From NCBI GenBank assembly GCA_015680685.1, contig MNCI01000614.1:297449-361448 (forward strand): a DNA stretch of 64,000 nt. The letters run 5' to 3'. The DNA comes from Gnetum montanum. Its lineage: Eukaryota > Streptophyta > Gnetopsida > Gnetales > Gnetaceae. Both the position numbers and the translations under genes were made by a program. Positions 11,063 to 22,599 of this stretch are shown here, piece after piece; position 1 is the first letter of the stretch; each line of letters begins with the position of its first letter. The notes beneath the pieces are model-generated. The model saw only the letters and a list, made by a program, of their open reading frames with translations, was not told where the DNA came from and did no database searches.

Positions 11063-14000
11063 ATGGCTCCCAGAAAAGAACACAAACACTTGGCACTCAC
11101 CAAGGTCGAAGAAGTGAAGGAAACCCTAGGGCGTTTGTCACAAGCGTGCATCACGGTGCGAGAAGAGACACCATTAGCTCGGTAGGCTGCTATGTCTTCT
11201 CTGTTTTCCTATGCCTCTATTATTGTTTTTTCTTTCTCTGTTTTTATTTCTACAATTTTGTTTAGCTATCTATGTTTTCTATTATCGTGTTGTCATTGTT
11301 TTGGCCCTTACACTGTCACTGTTGTCATTTCATCCGCAGCAGATGTAAAGATGCTATGCTAAGGTTGCATGCAAGGTCTCTTAGGCCACTATCACTGCGG
11401 CTGTCATTACCTCAGAGGCCTGGATGGTTTAAGCTACTTGGCATGCAAATAACATAGCGTACAACCCTTAGGAGGGTTTGGCCATATGCGCGATGTGACA
11501 GTGTAACACGTGTTTTGTCACAGCATGATGCTAATCGCTTTGTTAGGGATAATCGTTTTGTGCATTGACTTCTTCCTTGTTTAAAGATCTGTCTTTAATT
11601 TTATTGTTGCTACGCTAAGCCGGTTTTGCTATGCTATTACGTTCATGTTTTTCTGCTATGCTATGCACATGAAGATAATCATGCTACGCTACGCTATTTG
11701 CTAAAATGCTAATTTTGCTACGCTATGTTTGAACTTCACTCGAACATGCCATTAACATTTGTTATTGTGTTGTGTAGGGTGGCGCTAAGGCCAATCTTGA
11801 TTGTCCTTGAAATCGTGGGGGTCCTGTGCTGCATGAGCGAACTAGTGGCCAATGTTCCTTTGCCCCACACATGTGTGGGGTAGCAGGCGGTCTGGTTCTG
11901 GGAGGGGGCAAAAGACTTCCTGCAATTCCTCCTCCAACGCTTCAGTGTGATCGTTTGGTCACACTTGGCAGAGGAGGTAGTGGCCATCATAACAAAAACC
12001 TTGTTGCCCAGGGCAAATCAAGGGATTATGAGATATTTGATGGATGGAGTGAGTAGCAGCTGGCAGGGAGAAGGATCCGACCAATGCCCTAGAAATTTAA
12101 GGCGTCTGGCCTAGATCTAGGAGATGCCCGAGTATAATTGTTACCATTCCTACAATACTTTGTTTGTTGTGGAAACGTGCTTCCAAAATCCACCAGGAAC
12201 CATTTACAGTGCTGGCAGGTGAGTTTTGCAATCATGTTCCACTACGCTATGCAATATTTGCTACGTTAGCCAAATGTTAAGAGTGTGTTTTTGTTACCAA
12301 GTTTTTCATCAACGAGAATGGGCTTCACGACAATACGGATGTGATGGCCATAGCATAGATGGTGCTACGGGAGTTTTCTTTTGTTGATAATTTTTGTGTA
12401 GGTGTGATAGGCCAATGCAGGGGTGAGTACAAAACCTACCCAACCTGGTATTCCAAACTCTACGACAGATGCAAGGAGTCTGGTTGGTTAGATGAGGGAT
12501 GGGCACCCTTTAAGCCGATTGCCGTTGAAGATGTCTTGGTTGATCTTTTGCCATTCCCGTCACCATTTAAACCTGGTAAGCTAAATAGTAAGTTATTGCA
12601 TGTAGGAGTGTCATTCCTATTTTTCTGCTACTTGTGTTTTACCTAACTTATTTTTTTTCTCTTTTTCCTTTTTTATGTTTTTATGTTATTTTTGCTAAAA
12701 CTACTATAGGGGTGAAGAAGTCCCAGGAGATGATGGTGATCACCTCTGGGAACTAGGAGGCTAACGTCTACTTCAAGTACGGAGAAGTAGACAAGAGCCA
12801 ATGTTGGATATGCAATGCAGCCTTAGAATCCCTGATCAAGCACCTTTAAGATGCTAGGCTCATGGATTTGTTCCTGGCCCTGAATCCAAGCGTCCCCGCC
12901 ACTGAGATGCTCGCCTTGGCAGACTCCTTCTCTAAAAAGGCAGACCACTTTGGCACACATGTACACGATGTGCAAATGGTCCTTGAGATCAAGGATTAGC
13001 TTTTTTTGGACCTCTTCGGCATCCTTGCTGATGGTATCCTTGTAGGGTCAAATACCAAGAAGGTGGTGAACCGTCAGAGGGAGGAGATTGAGGAGTGGCT
13101 AGGGGTTGCAAAAGGGAAAAAGGAGATCCCCATGGAGAAGGTCAAGCTGAGAGCCGCCAAAGAGGTTTACCCTATCTTCTGTGCTCTTGCCTTTCCCCAG
13201 CTACTTTCCCAAAGAAAGATCATTGGGATTGAACAATCTTGGGTGATGTGGGAGGTCATGGAAGAGGGGGTCTGCTACAACTGAGTTGGGCATATATGTA
13301 AAGGCTTGCAAACTAAAGTGATCGTGCTTCATAAGTAGGAATCCTGCTTCGACGTGCACTATGCCTTTTACATAGCCTACTTGCAGCATTTTGTGGAGTT
13401 TTTGGTAGTCTGTGAGAATGATGTCTAGATTATGCGAGATCGTGACCAGATTTCTAAACTGTGGATCTACCAAATCCTTTGGACGACTCGAGCCCAAGAT
13501 CCTCCAAAAGCTATTGGGGAGTCATTTTCTATGATGACTAAGGATCGAGTGGCCTACAATGTTTGTGGCTAGGATAGTGTGGGAGAGGCACCCCCTACTA
13601 CTATAGGCAGTGTGTCATAGGGGAAATGTCTCATCGCTGAGACGGTGGCCACCAAGTGTCAGTGAAAGAGGCCTCATTCAGATGAGGAGCCTCCCCGTAT
13701 GGTCGAGGAATAGGCACGATCACTGCAGTTTAAGCTATGCAGGAAACAACCTCCCATCGGTAAGGGTCCCTCCCCATGTCTATCTCTTCACCTTTTGATT
13801 AAATGCTTACTACGCTATGCTACGCTAAGCAGCGTAGCATAGTGTAGCACCTAATTTAGCTAATTTGATTTAAGCTATAATGCATTATATTTTTTTCTTT
13901 TGCTACTAGAGGAAGAAGGAGAAGAAGAAGAAGAAGGTGATGAAGAGGTGTCGGCCCCCAAGATGGGGGTGGAAAATAAAGACACAAGGGGCCCAATCAT

Positions 14001-15767
14001 AGAGGTAAGGGACTCGGTCAAGAGGGAAGGAGCTCCTATCACTAAGGAAGGGGCTCTTGTCATCAAGGAAAATCCTCCTACTGATGAGGAGGACATTTTT
14101 TAAGATGAAGAAGAGTCTCCTATGGATGAAGAGGGTGCTAGTGCCTTGAAAAGAAAGGCACTAGCGAATAAAGAGGAAGCCTACATCGACCAAAAAGGGA
14201 CTTCTACCGGAGGTCCCTCCGCTAAATGCAATTCAGCATCAGGGGAGTGGACACAAGCTAAGGGTGCTGCCATAGTCTTGAGCTAGAAAGGAGGGGAACT
14301 ACAATTAGACGCAGGTGAGTTTGAGAATATATTCAATGATATGCCGATGAACGATCCCTCCATTATCACCCCTAAGGGTTTACTAGGTAGAAGCCCTCAC
14401 ACTATCTTTTGCGTTACCCACAACTTTATTTCAGTCCATCTTGGTCATTACTGATGCATTTGGTTGCATGATAGACACCACTGTTAATGCTGCAGGACCT
14501 CCTCTAATTCACTTGGAACCATGGGCCGAGACCCCTGACAAGCTTACGTTTATGTAAGGGGTCATCGATGACATGATCGACCATCTTAGATAGGTTGATC
14601 CTGAAGTGGGTAAGTGAAATAGCTATGCTAGGCTTTTTAAGGTTGGTACGCTATACGTCTTAAGCCGCTAACTTTGCTACGATAATGTGACTAATGTGCT
14701 CTTTATGTGGTTACAACCTCTTGACTCAAATTAGACCCAAAGCGAGTGTTGAAAGTCTATGCCATGCCTACATTCCCACCTGAAGTGGCCAAGGTGCCTC
14801 GTCGCATATACAATGAGGCTAGCAAATGCACTTTGCACTCGGCATGCTCCTTGTGGGAGTGTAGGCGTGTCAACGAGGACTTATGGAAACGGGTCCAGAG
14901 GATTGAGAAGGAGAAGGCTGAACTAAGCACCAAAGTGGGAGACCTCCAATCTAGGTACGAGTTCCTCCTAGCCCATGATAAAAACGATGGCGATTGGCAC
15001 ATGACTGTCATAGATTATGCTAAATTTTGGATAGTTGTGTGGTGCAACAATGAGACCACTTGGGAGATAATAGAATAGTAAATAAAAATGGACTTGTTGT
15101 CTCAGAAGAACCAGGACTGAAAATACTACAGTGCTAGAGTTTACGAGTGGGGGTAGTCCCAGAAAAACTATAAACATATGTATAAACTAGAACATGCCAC
15201 CTACCGCGAACTATATCGGGATGCTTTAGTGAAGGTGTTTACCTATGAAGAATTCTTGAATGCCATTGGCACTTTTGAAGCTTATAACAAGTTCATGGAG
15301 CAAGTAATAGTCAGTGAATCTCCTGAATGGGAAGTGGACCTTCCCACAAGTGTGACTGCTACTACCTCCTTTTCTCTGGGACCGTCGAGATGGACGACCA
15401 TTGAAAAGGAGAAAGTTGCTGTAGATGTTGAACCTAGTGCTAGGCACTGGGTAAATATGACGAAGGAGGAGGTCTGGCACCACCTTGGGCTTTGTTTGGA
15501 TCGCATACCCTTTGAGACAGACACAGGGCCATCTCGGGTTAGTCACTTTCTACTATGTAAAGGCCTATGTTTTATTCTAGCTTTCATGTGTTGCTCTAGT
15601 TGACTACTTCACTTTTCATAATGTAGATTCCAGGTGAAGATGCAGGGCCTAATGAGGGCGACAATGAAAAGGTGAACAAAGGTAGTGCATAGGAAGGCAA
15701 TGCGAAAGGGAATGATGCAGGAGTAAATGATGTGGGCGAAGATGATGTAGGTGTAGATGACCCATGA
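11063..15767 (+). pseudogene. Antisense spliced gene within Tat-A (8 exons)
   Basis: Proposed exons: 11063-11181, 11778-12218, 12302-12575, 12710-13759, 13910-14314, 14475-14609, 14717-15537, 15634-15767. Each is flanked by GT..AG sites and aligns with an exon of the Tat-B copy, except that the exon 7 acceptor has decayed from CAG to CAA. The joined product would be about 1,100 residues. Exon 2 has LIVLEIVGVLC and, 35 residues on, FLQFLLQRFSVIVWS, resembling motifs I and II of FCP1/NIF-type HAD phosphatases, but the catalytic Asp pair is missing. Exon 4 holds an LFGI..DG block and HYAFYIAYLQHF. Exon 5 starts with a run of Glu. Exon 7 is helical and coiled-coil (SLWECRR, EKEKAEL). The last exon is acidic and ends GVDDP. 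Function is unknown. Stops and at least one deletion (in exon 3) make it a pseudogene. Confidence 0.75.
13810..13847. repeat. 17-bp hairpin in intron 4 of the antisense gene, Tat-A
   Basis: Arms 13810-13826 and 13831-13847 are complementary over 17 bp with one G-T type mismatch and a 4-base loop. They are built from CTACGCTATGC words. Tat-B has a degraded version at the same intron position (about 27340-27381). The same words fill the LTR. Confidence 0.8.
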
Positions 15768-15944
15768 CAGCATGGGCTTTTTGAGATTTTTTTTGAATTT
15801 TTTTTTTGCAAAACTGTTGCAAACATTGTTTGATGGGAAAACTTTGAATGAAAAGGAGAATTTTGGAAAATGATTTGGCTTCATGTAAGCTTATGGGTTA
15901 CCTATGTAATCGATTTTATGTTATGTTTTCATTTTTTTGATGTT
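15768..15944. other. 3' region of the antisense gene, Tat-A
   Basis: It begins just after the stop of the antisense gene and includes T-rich DNA (15783-15808) and AATGAAAAGG. It aligns with 29117-29240 in Tat-B. It is probably the 3' untranslated region; no clear polyadenylation signal could be fixed. Confidence 0.45.
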
Positions 15945-16235
15945 TTAGTTTTAGGCCATTTCGAGCCTATACTAGTTTTAGGCCATTTTGGGCCGTGCGT
16001 AGTTTTAAGCCATTTTAGGCCCTTGCTAGTTTTAGGCCATTTCGGGCCACTGCTAGTTTTAGGCCATTTTGGGCCATTACTAGTTTCAGGTCATTTCGGG
16101 CCATATATAGTTTTAGGCCATTTCAGGCCTACTCTAGTTTTAAGCTGTTTCGGGCCTTGGTATCGTAGCGTAGTTTTAGGCCTTTTTGGGCCATGGGGTA
16201 GTAGCATAGTTTTAGGCCTTTACAGGCCGTGGTAA
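15945..16235. repeat. 27-bp GGCC palindrome array, Tat-A
   Basis: About ten units of roughly 27 bp follow the form TAGTTTTAGGCCATTTCGGG then CC and a short spacer. Each contains GGCC, six bases, GGCC. The array lies between the convergent 3' ends of the antisense gene (plus) and gag-protease (minus). Because the unit is 9 codons long, it gives a spurious plus-strand frame of repeated VLGHFGP. Confidence 0.9.
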
Positions 16236-16350
16236 AGTGAAAAAATGATATGCTAACAAAAAGGCGGTACTTAATGTAGATACATGGGTGCGAAACAAAA
16301 AGGTGGTAAATGTACAAAGGATGCGAATTAGGGAAGAAGTAGTGCGGTTG

Positions 16351-18044
16351 CTATGCTATGCGTAACTGCTTCTTGACCTATCGTGGATTGGGTGAGGTAT
16401 AGGATCGAGGCACTTTACCATGACCTTCGTCTATATCATTGTCCTCTATTTGGAAGGGCAACTCAGCCCACGCGTTTTTGTTTTCTAAACTAGCTTGCTA
16501 AGCTAGCTCTCTTGCTAAACGGTAAGTATCTATAGAGACAGGCGCTTCATTCTCAGAGGTTACGACCTTTGAGCCTTGTTCCATATGCACGTTATTGATA
16601 GCTTCTGTTGCTAGCTCGTCGCCATGGATTACCACCTCCTTGCCTGCATAAGGTAGATGGATTTCCTGATGTATGGGCGAAGAGATTACTCTAAGTTGCA
16701 CTAACCATGACCTTTCTAAGATTAGGTTAATCCTGGGCATCTCTTCAACCATGATGAATGTTGCATTTGTCGGGAACTAGTCCCCTACCATGAAGTCAAT
16801 GTGGACTATGCCCTTCACCACGACCCATGCCCTATTGAACGACTTTAAGAAAGACGTTGTTGTGGGTTTGATCTGGTTGACCAAACCCAACTTATTAACA
16901 ATAGGGAAAGGAATGACATTTGTAGCAGCTCCATCATCAATGTGTACCCTTCGAATCTTATGTTGGTTAACCCGAATTATGATGAACATGGGTGCTATAG
17001 TCACCTGATCCTTTTCAGGATCTTCCCTAATGGAATCATTGCAAAAATTCAGTTGGGATGGCTTTGGTTTTGTAGGCGCAGAAGGAAACATGACCAAATG
17101 GATTGCCTTCTCTTCCATTGGCATATTCTCGTCAACCGGAATTGCCGTTAACATGTAGACCAAAGCCTCATTATGTGTGGTAGATGTCATGATCAGGTCG
17201 TACAAGCTAAATGTAGTGTTTTTTTTTGTTTCAGAGCTTGCTTGACCTGGGTGAGGGTGCTTAAAAGGTCCTATCCACCTTCCAGTTTACTACCTTTCTC
17301 CTCTTTTATTCATCCCAAAATATGAATTTTCCAAGGAGGGATAGTTTCGGGCCTAGGTTCAGACCCTTTTGGGCAAGGTGGCAAAGACTGTGTAGGTGTA
17401 GCAATGTTTCCCTTCAGTGACGAGGGCGTAGATGCAGGGGGTGAATATGTAGGCTTGGAAGTACCTGGGGTGGTACTTTCTCTTGATGTCTCACCTGTGA
17501 AGTGCACTTCCCATTTCTTAGGACGAGAAGGCTGTGAAGCTATCTTATGTGGGGAAGGGACTGTTGAATGGGTTGGTCCCCTGATAACGAATGGAGCTAA
17601 TGGTGTTAATGGGCAGGGTGGTGTGGTTTTGCTAATAGGTGGTGTAGGCACAGATGCTTGGGGAGGGACTCTCAAGACAAAAGGTTGTTGCGGGGTTTAG
17701 TTAGCCATTGGTGGTGCTGGTGCACTATGTTGAGGCACATAGACCACAAATGGCTGCTGGGGTGATTTAGGATTACTGTCAATGTCGATAGTGTTGATAA
17801 TGTAATTGGTGTTGCTGGCATTAAGAGGATTCATGTAAACATGTAGGGATTGATTCTCAGGGCATACTGGGTTACTTTCGTCTAGCACCAGTTTACCCTG
17901 ATCGATCATCCTTTGGATGTCGTCTTTCAATGCCATGCAGTAATCTGTGTTGTGACCACATTGTTAATGGTAGGCACAAAACCGCTCTAGCTTGAAACCC
18001 TTAGGAACTGGGGGCTCGTTGGGGAAAGCCAAAGAGGGGTTCCT
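16351..18044 (-). pseudogene. gag C-terminus and aspartic protease, Tat-A
   Basis: Reading starts abruptly at the LTR of Tat-B with NPSLAFPNEPPVPKGFKLER, then a CCHC-like finger (FCAYH..CGHNTDYC) and LKDDIQRMIDQGKL. A Pro-rich linker follows. The protease shows RVNQHKIRRVHIDDGAATN (Asp-Asp-Gly at the active site) and ends with a flap and C-terminal part containing FNLIL-type and SPIHQEIHLPYAGKEVV motifs. The frame ends near 16351 after a WAELPFQ block also seen in Tat-C. The N-terminal gag is absent because Tat-B is inserted here. Gag forms the particle and the protease matures it. Several stops (for example H-stop-QCG in the finger) inactivate the ORF. Confidence 0.85.
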
Positions 18045-18773
18045 TGTAGTGATTAAAAATGTTAGTGGCTGGAAGACACCATGGGGTCGACGGATGCGAT
18101 AGTTTCGACCTCGTATCTGTGGGAGGGCCATGCTGGGTGTGTGCGGACACAGGGTGCCCTAAACGGTCTAGTCGATCAGACATGGACTTACATCGACGTC
18201 AATATAACCTTTTGTAATGTAAATAATGTGGAATGTGAGATAATGCTTGAAAGTAAATGAAACAGGAGAGAAACTATAAAAAAATGCGACAGTAATACGA
18301 AGTAATGTTTAAAGGTGAATAAAATAGAAAATGATGCAAAACGAGATGACATGGAAGAAATAAAGTAAAGTGTAGTTAGAAACATGCACCACTCCGAAGC
18401 TACAAATTCACTTGGTCAGGGTGGATACAATCGGTTGCATAACGTGACGGAGTGCAGAAATCTGGAGAGTAACCAAGGCCCGTTGAGTGAAAAGAGCTAT
18501 GTGCTTGGACGTAGACTTGGATACAAACAATGCGGGGTTCTACCAAGGTGGTAGAATGGAGACGGGACCCCATGCCAGCTAAGAGAGACTCACTGTTTAT
18601 AGTGTTAAACAGATGACTTTGATGTTACAATGCTAGAGAGAGGAGAAGTCTTTATTCTAGAATTCCAAAGTTCCCACCCCTTGGAAGCTGTTTGCTTTAA
18701 AAAGGATGTGAACTCTTTTGAAATTTCCAACCTTTAAAAATTGCATACTTCTTTTGCATGCTTTTTTCCAGGG

Positions 18774-18781
18774 TATTTATA
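18774..18781 (-). promoter_or_regulatory. LTR TATA box, Tat-B
   Basis: TATAAATA on the minus strand, within CCTATAAATACCCTGG. It is the counterpart of the Tat-A site at 3548-3555. Confidence 0.6.
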
Positions 18782-20006
18782 GGACAGAGGGCGTGTGAAA
18801 TGGGTGGTTTGAATGCTACGTTCCTTAGGCCTTCGTTGTCTTGCTGGCGCTACTTGTGCCATTTGTGACCAGTGGACCTATAAGACCATTGTGATACGAA
18901 CTTGTATGCAATAACTGCAATCCTACTATGCCGTAATTGCACTGTCAACATCTAGAGACGTGAGCGAACGGTCTGATTAGGTGGAGTGCATTGATGTCAC
19001 TCAATCACCTGCATGCCTTGCTATGCTTTATGATGTAGCATGCTTAGCGTAGCGTCGCACTTTGTCACACGTTCTGCTATATGTCAGATGCTTGCTACAC
19101 TATGCTATGCTACGTAGCGTAGTGTAGTGTACCAACTAGCCTTAGTCACGAAAGCTTTACTGATTTGCGAACCTTGTCTTCTGTGATGCAAGTCTTGTAA
19201 ACTTCGTTGAATTTGCCTTTCGAATTACCTTCTGTCTCTTTCACAGGATTGCTACGCCTTGCTGTGCCATGTAGCTCAGCGTAGTGTAGTAGCAGACATG
19301 ATCTGCCGCTTCCTGACAGAAAGGGACATCATTGCAGAACTCGAAATTGGGCGAGGGGAGTGGGTAGTGAAGTCATTGCCATGGTATGTTGCGTGACGTA
19401 GCATAGCGTAGGACTTCGTTCTGCCATCATCCTCTGAAGCTTGCTACGTTATATAGTGTAGCAGGCTTCATGACTTAGAAAACTTGCCGAACCATTTTTT
19501 TGCGCATCCAGAGTGCTGCTGCCAATTCTGCACACTGTTTTTGAGTAGGCTATCGGCTCGTTAGGCTACCTTGGCGGACAGGCAGGATTGCACGGAACCT
19601 ATCCATGCTCAAAAGTAGAAAATTTGCCGAACTGGCCTTCCTGAACTCAGAACATTCTCCTCTCAATGAGTTGCTGTAGTGTTGCGCAGACTACAAGAGC
19701 CTGGTGAAGCAAGGATGACCCCATATTTTTTAGGGTGTTTCATTGGCCCCTCTTTGTTGATGTCTGGAGAACAGGCTCGATGGACGTCAGTAAAGAATAC
19801 GAAACATTGCAGCAGGTGAAATGCTAAGGTTGTCACTTGGTGAGTGCTGAGACATTGCTTAGCTGCGCTTGAGAGTGTTGCATTGGTTTTGTAGAGGTTA
19901 AGATAGAGAGAAAAGATGATGTTTAGCCAAGTTCTTTGTCGGAGTGCTCTAAGGGGCTTGTTTTCATTTTCATCTTTGACTGGCGTTGTTCTTCAACCTC
20001 TTGTAG

Positions 20007-20360
20007 GATAGGTGCTCCCTTTGTAGGATGTGTTTCGTTACATCTGTGAAGGGTTTTGACCTACCTACGGACACCTTCCATATGGCGAGTTATGTTATGC
20101 ATGTGCTGGAGTTTGCACTCTCAAATAGCCACGTTAGTCGAGGCACTTGCTTCGCGATGCAGTAGCATTTGCTGCTGTAGCGAGATTTGTTTGCGGGGAC
20201 GAGGTCTTGATGGCTACTGGCATTGTTGTTACTCATGGGTACCGTTGCTGGTGTGAGATGCCCAAAGAAGGGAGGCCAGCAGCAGCTCTGGCAATGTCGA
20301 CGTGGAGGAGTTGGGTGTGGATGACTTGGAATCCCTGCCAGGGGTTTGCATCCCTGGCTT
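20007..20360 (+). pseudogene. Antisense exon inside the LTR, Tat-B copy
   Basis: An acceptor CTCTTGTAG (ending 20006) is followed by plus-strand sequence encoding KGFDLPTDTFHMASYVM, then DAVAFAAVARFVCGD and VDVEELGVDDLESLP. These align with the Tat-A exon at 5209-5775. A small insertion near 20010-20040 and frame breaks are present. The conserved residues are spread as expected from coding constraint, but the protein is unknown. Confidence 0.4.
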
Positions 20361-20734
20361 AGCCATGGGATCAGTTGCCACATAGCTAATGTCGTGCAAG
20401 CCTAGGCATTGGTAGGGAGCTGGAGCAACAATATTGTGGCTGGGCCACAATATTTCCGAAACTCCAAATGCAGGAGCTAACCCAAGAACTACCGTCAGGG
20501 CGATGGGCCATGGTGACAGTAGGTTCGGAGGGTTAGTATGACACCATATGGCATCTTCAGAGAGTTAGCATGGTGCCAAGGGTGGTGGCATTGCATATGT
20601 TCTGGATGGCGTTCTGAGTGTGTCGTGAATGGTGTTCTAGAGCTACAGCATCCCACCCACTTGTTAGCATCGCACCCACTCGTTTGGTGTATATTTGGTG
20701 CTGGTGCATGTTGGGGATGCGATGCGAACCCAGT

Positions 20735-21015
20735 TTAAGGTCTTGGTAGACCATGTGCTGGTTTAAGGTCCCAACAGACCACCGTTTTGGTTTAAGGTCC
20801 CAGCAGATCGTACATGCTAGTTTATTGTCGTAGAGGACATGCAATGCCAGTTTATACTCATAGTTGACTAACAGTGCTAGTTTTACATCGTCGCAGATGG
20901 CTATTGCTAGTTTAACACCGTAGCGGGCGTTGCTTGATGTTGCTAGTTTATTGTCATTGCGGATGCTACCTGGTGCGACTGCCAGTTTACCGTCGTAGCG
21001 GATGGTGCTTGTTGT
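20735..21015. repeat. Palindrome-bearing tandem array after integrase, Tat-B
   Basis: Units such as GGTCTTGGTAGACC, GGTCCCAACAGACC, GTCGTAGAGGAC, GTCGTCGCAGATG and GTCGTAGCGGAT, each after AGTTTAA or AGTTTAT, lie between the integrase stop and the LTR. It is shorter than the Tat-A array (6121-6725). Confidence 0.8.
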
Positions 21016-21027
21016 TGCCGTTGCACT

Positions 21028-21660
21028 TTAGACGTAGTATGGCTTGAGATACATGTGGTTCATCTAGTTGGTGAATTCATTACTGTCCATGTCTGCTAGT
21101 TTGAAGGCTCCATTTCCAAAGGCTTTAGTGACCACATAAGGACCTTCCCAGTTGGCTAAGAATTTGCTCACGTGCTCTCAGACGAAGGACTTAGGCGTGA
21201 TAGGCCCTATGAGGTCTAGTCCCCATCATTGGAAGGGCCACGTGATTTGCATTGGGTGCAGGTCTGTAGGTGCTACGTGTATGAGATTTGCATATCTCTA
21301 GCATGTGTCGCACGTCTTGGCTTTCGACAAGTAGTCATGTTCCATGTAGGGCCAATAGTACCCTAGGTGTCTGATTTTCACCGCTATAGCCCTGGGTGCT
21401 ATGTGTCCACCGCACAGCCCTTCATGAACCTCATTAACTACCTTTTGTGCTTGCTCGCCACCCACACATGCCAGAAATATCCCATGGTAGGATCGTCAGC
21501 ACACTACATCATTTTCCATGAGCATGTATTGTTGAGCATGCTTACGGATTGCATCTCTTTGGTCCGATGTCCATTCACTTGGGGGTTCGCCATGTTGTAG
21601 ATAAGCTTTAATGTTATTGTACCACTCCGGGGTATCCGCAGCATTGACAGAGGCCACGTG
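21028..21660 (-). pseudogene. Tat-B integrase with catalytic core deleted
   Basis: The zinc-binding part and the start of the core (to DLIGPIT near 21195) run straight into EHVSKFLANWEGPYVVTKAF and the end LKPYYV at 21028. Compared with Tat-A, about 650 bp (Tat-A 6885-7530) are missing. This includes the second Asp and the Glu of the D,D,E triad. The joint is near 21185-21190. Tat-B was thus unable to make an integrase after this deletion. Confidence 0.85.
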
Positions 21661-21728
21661 TTCCACTTGAGTGATAGGCTCTACACATTCTGTGATCGCA
21701 GTTGGTAGGTTTGCCAAAGAATGTGATG

Positions 21729-22110
21729 GGATGTTTAACGCGAGGGTAGCTAGGGCGTCTACTACGATGTTCTCGTTACGTGACACATGTTGCACATCAA
21801 TGGTTGTGAATTGCTTAAGTAGGATTTTTGTGAGGTCACAGTAGGGTTGTAGGTGTGTAGCCTTGTAGGCATAGACTTTGGTGATTTGATTCATGATTAG
21901 TTGTGAATCTCCTTGAATTTCCAGATGTTGTATATGCAGTGCTTGGGCAGTTAAGAGGCCTTTGAGTAGCCCCTCGTATTCTGCCACGTTGTTGGTGCAA
22001 GGGAATGCAAAACGATAAGCAGATGGGTACATTTCCCCAGAGGGGAATGTGATCGTGGCAGTGGCACTACCTCTGCGCATGGTTGAGGCACCGTCGAAAT
22101 GTAAGGTAGC
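21729..22110 (-). pseudogene. Second, archaeal-like RNase H (aRNH), Tat-B
   Basis: The best-preserved aRNH in the window: LHFDGASTMRRG, FPCTNNVAEYEGLLKG, QGDSQLIMNQI, LQPYCDL and VSRNENIVVDALATLAL. The acidic residues Asp (FDG), Glu (AEYEG), Asp (GDSQ) and Asp (VDALA) are all present. It lies in a 246-codon frame from 22236 that also holds the end of the first RNase H and the linker to integrase. It confirms the Tat clade. Confidence 0.9.
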
Positions 22111-22199
22111 CTCCAAATGCAATGGGATGATGGCAACATTGCTAACGTATTTGTCTAGGAATTCTAGGTCTATGGTAGCCTGGTCGTCGACTGGTGAGG

Positions 22200-22510
22200 C
22201 CGTAAGTTGGGTTGCTAGGGCTTGACCCTTTGTCAACGATTAACTTACATAGCATAGGTCGAACTCTGCGGTTATTGCCTTCCATTGGGCTATCTTGCTA
22301 CTTTCGTACAGGCTGCTGGTGATAGCCCAGAGCATGCTGCTTTTGCAAATGATGTTGGTTGTGCTACGGAATAGGTAATGTTGCCATTTCTTCAGTGCGA
22401 GCACTAGGGCTAGGTAGTTCCTCTCCACTTCGTTGTACATCACCTCGCATGCTACTAGTGCATGGCTTAGGTAATACATCGGCATCTCAGAACTGTTGTC
22501 CCACTTCTAA
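22200..22510 (-). pseudogene. Ty3/gypsy RNase H, Tat-B
   Basis: It shows MPMYYLSHALVACEVMYNEV, ERNYLALVLALKKWQHYL and LWAITSSLYESSKIAQWKA. A stop lies after DLCYVS, just before the next open frame at 22236. It is colinear with the RT at higher coordinates. Confidence 0.85.
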
Positions 22511-22599
22511 CATAGCAATGCTACTATGGATGTGTTGGAAGTGGCAAAGGTATATGAAGAAAGACTTGTTCCTTTGTGACGAGTTCACCATTGGGAGGT

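Larger units (their letters stand above)
18045..20650 (-). mobile_element. 3' LTR of Tat-B (inner end tentative)
   Basis: It is homologous to the Tat-A LTR. The outer end TGTAGTGA at 18045 meets the Tat-A gag frame exactly, so Tat-B inserted into Tat-A or was joined to it here. The inner end at 20650 is set where the minus strand reads a purine tract GGGTGGGA followed by TGCTGTAG, a possible polypurine tract and LTR start. TATA box on the minus strand at 18774-18781. Palindromic GCTACGCT words lie at 19015-19460. Length would be about 2.6 kb. Confidence 0.65.

Noticed and set aside
15870-16235. Plus-strand frame of repeated VLGHFGP
   Set aside because: It is the 27-bp palindrome array read in frame; the unit is a multiple of three, so it stays open by chance.
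17404-17700. 98-codon Gly/Val-rich plus-strand frame
   Set aside because: It is the complement of the Pro/Thr-rich gag linker of Tat-A.
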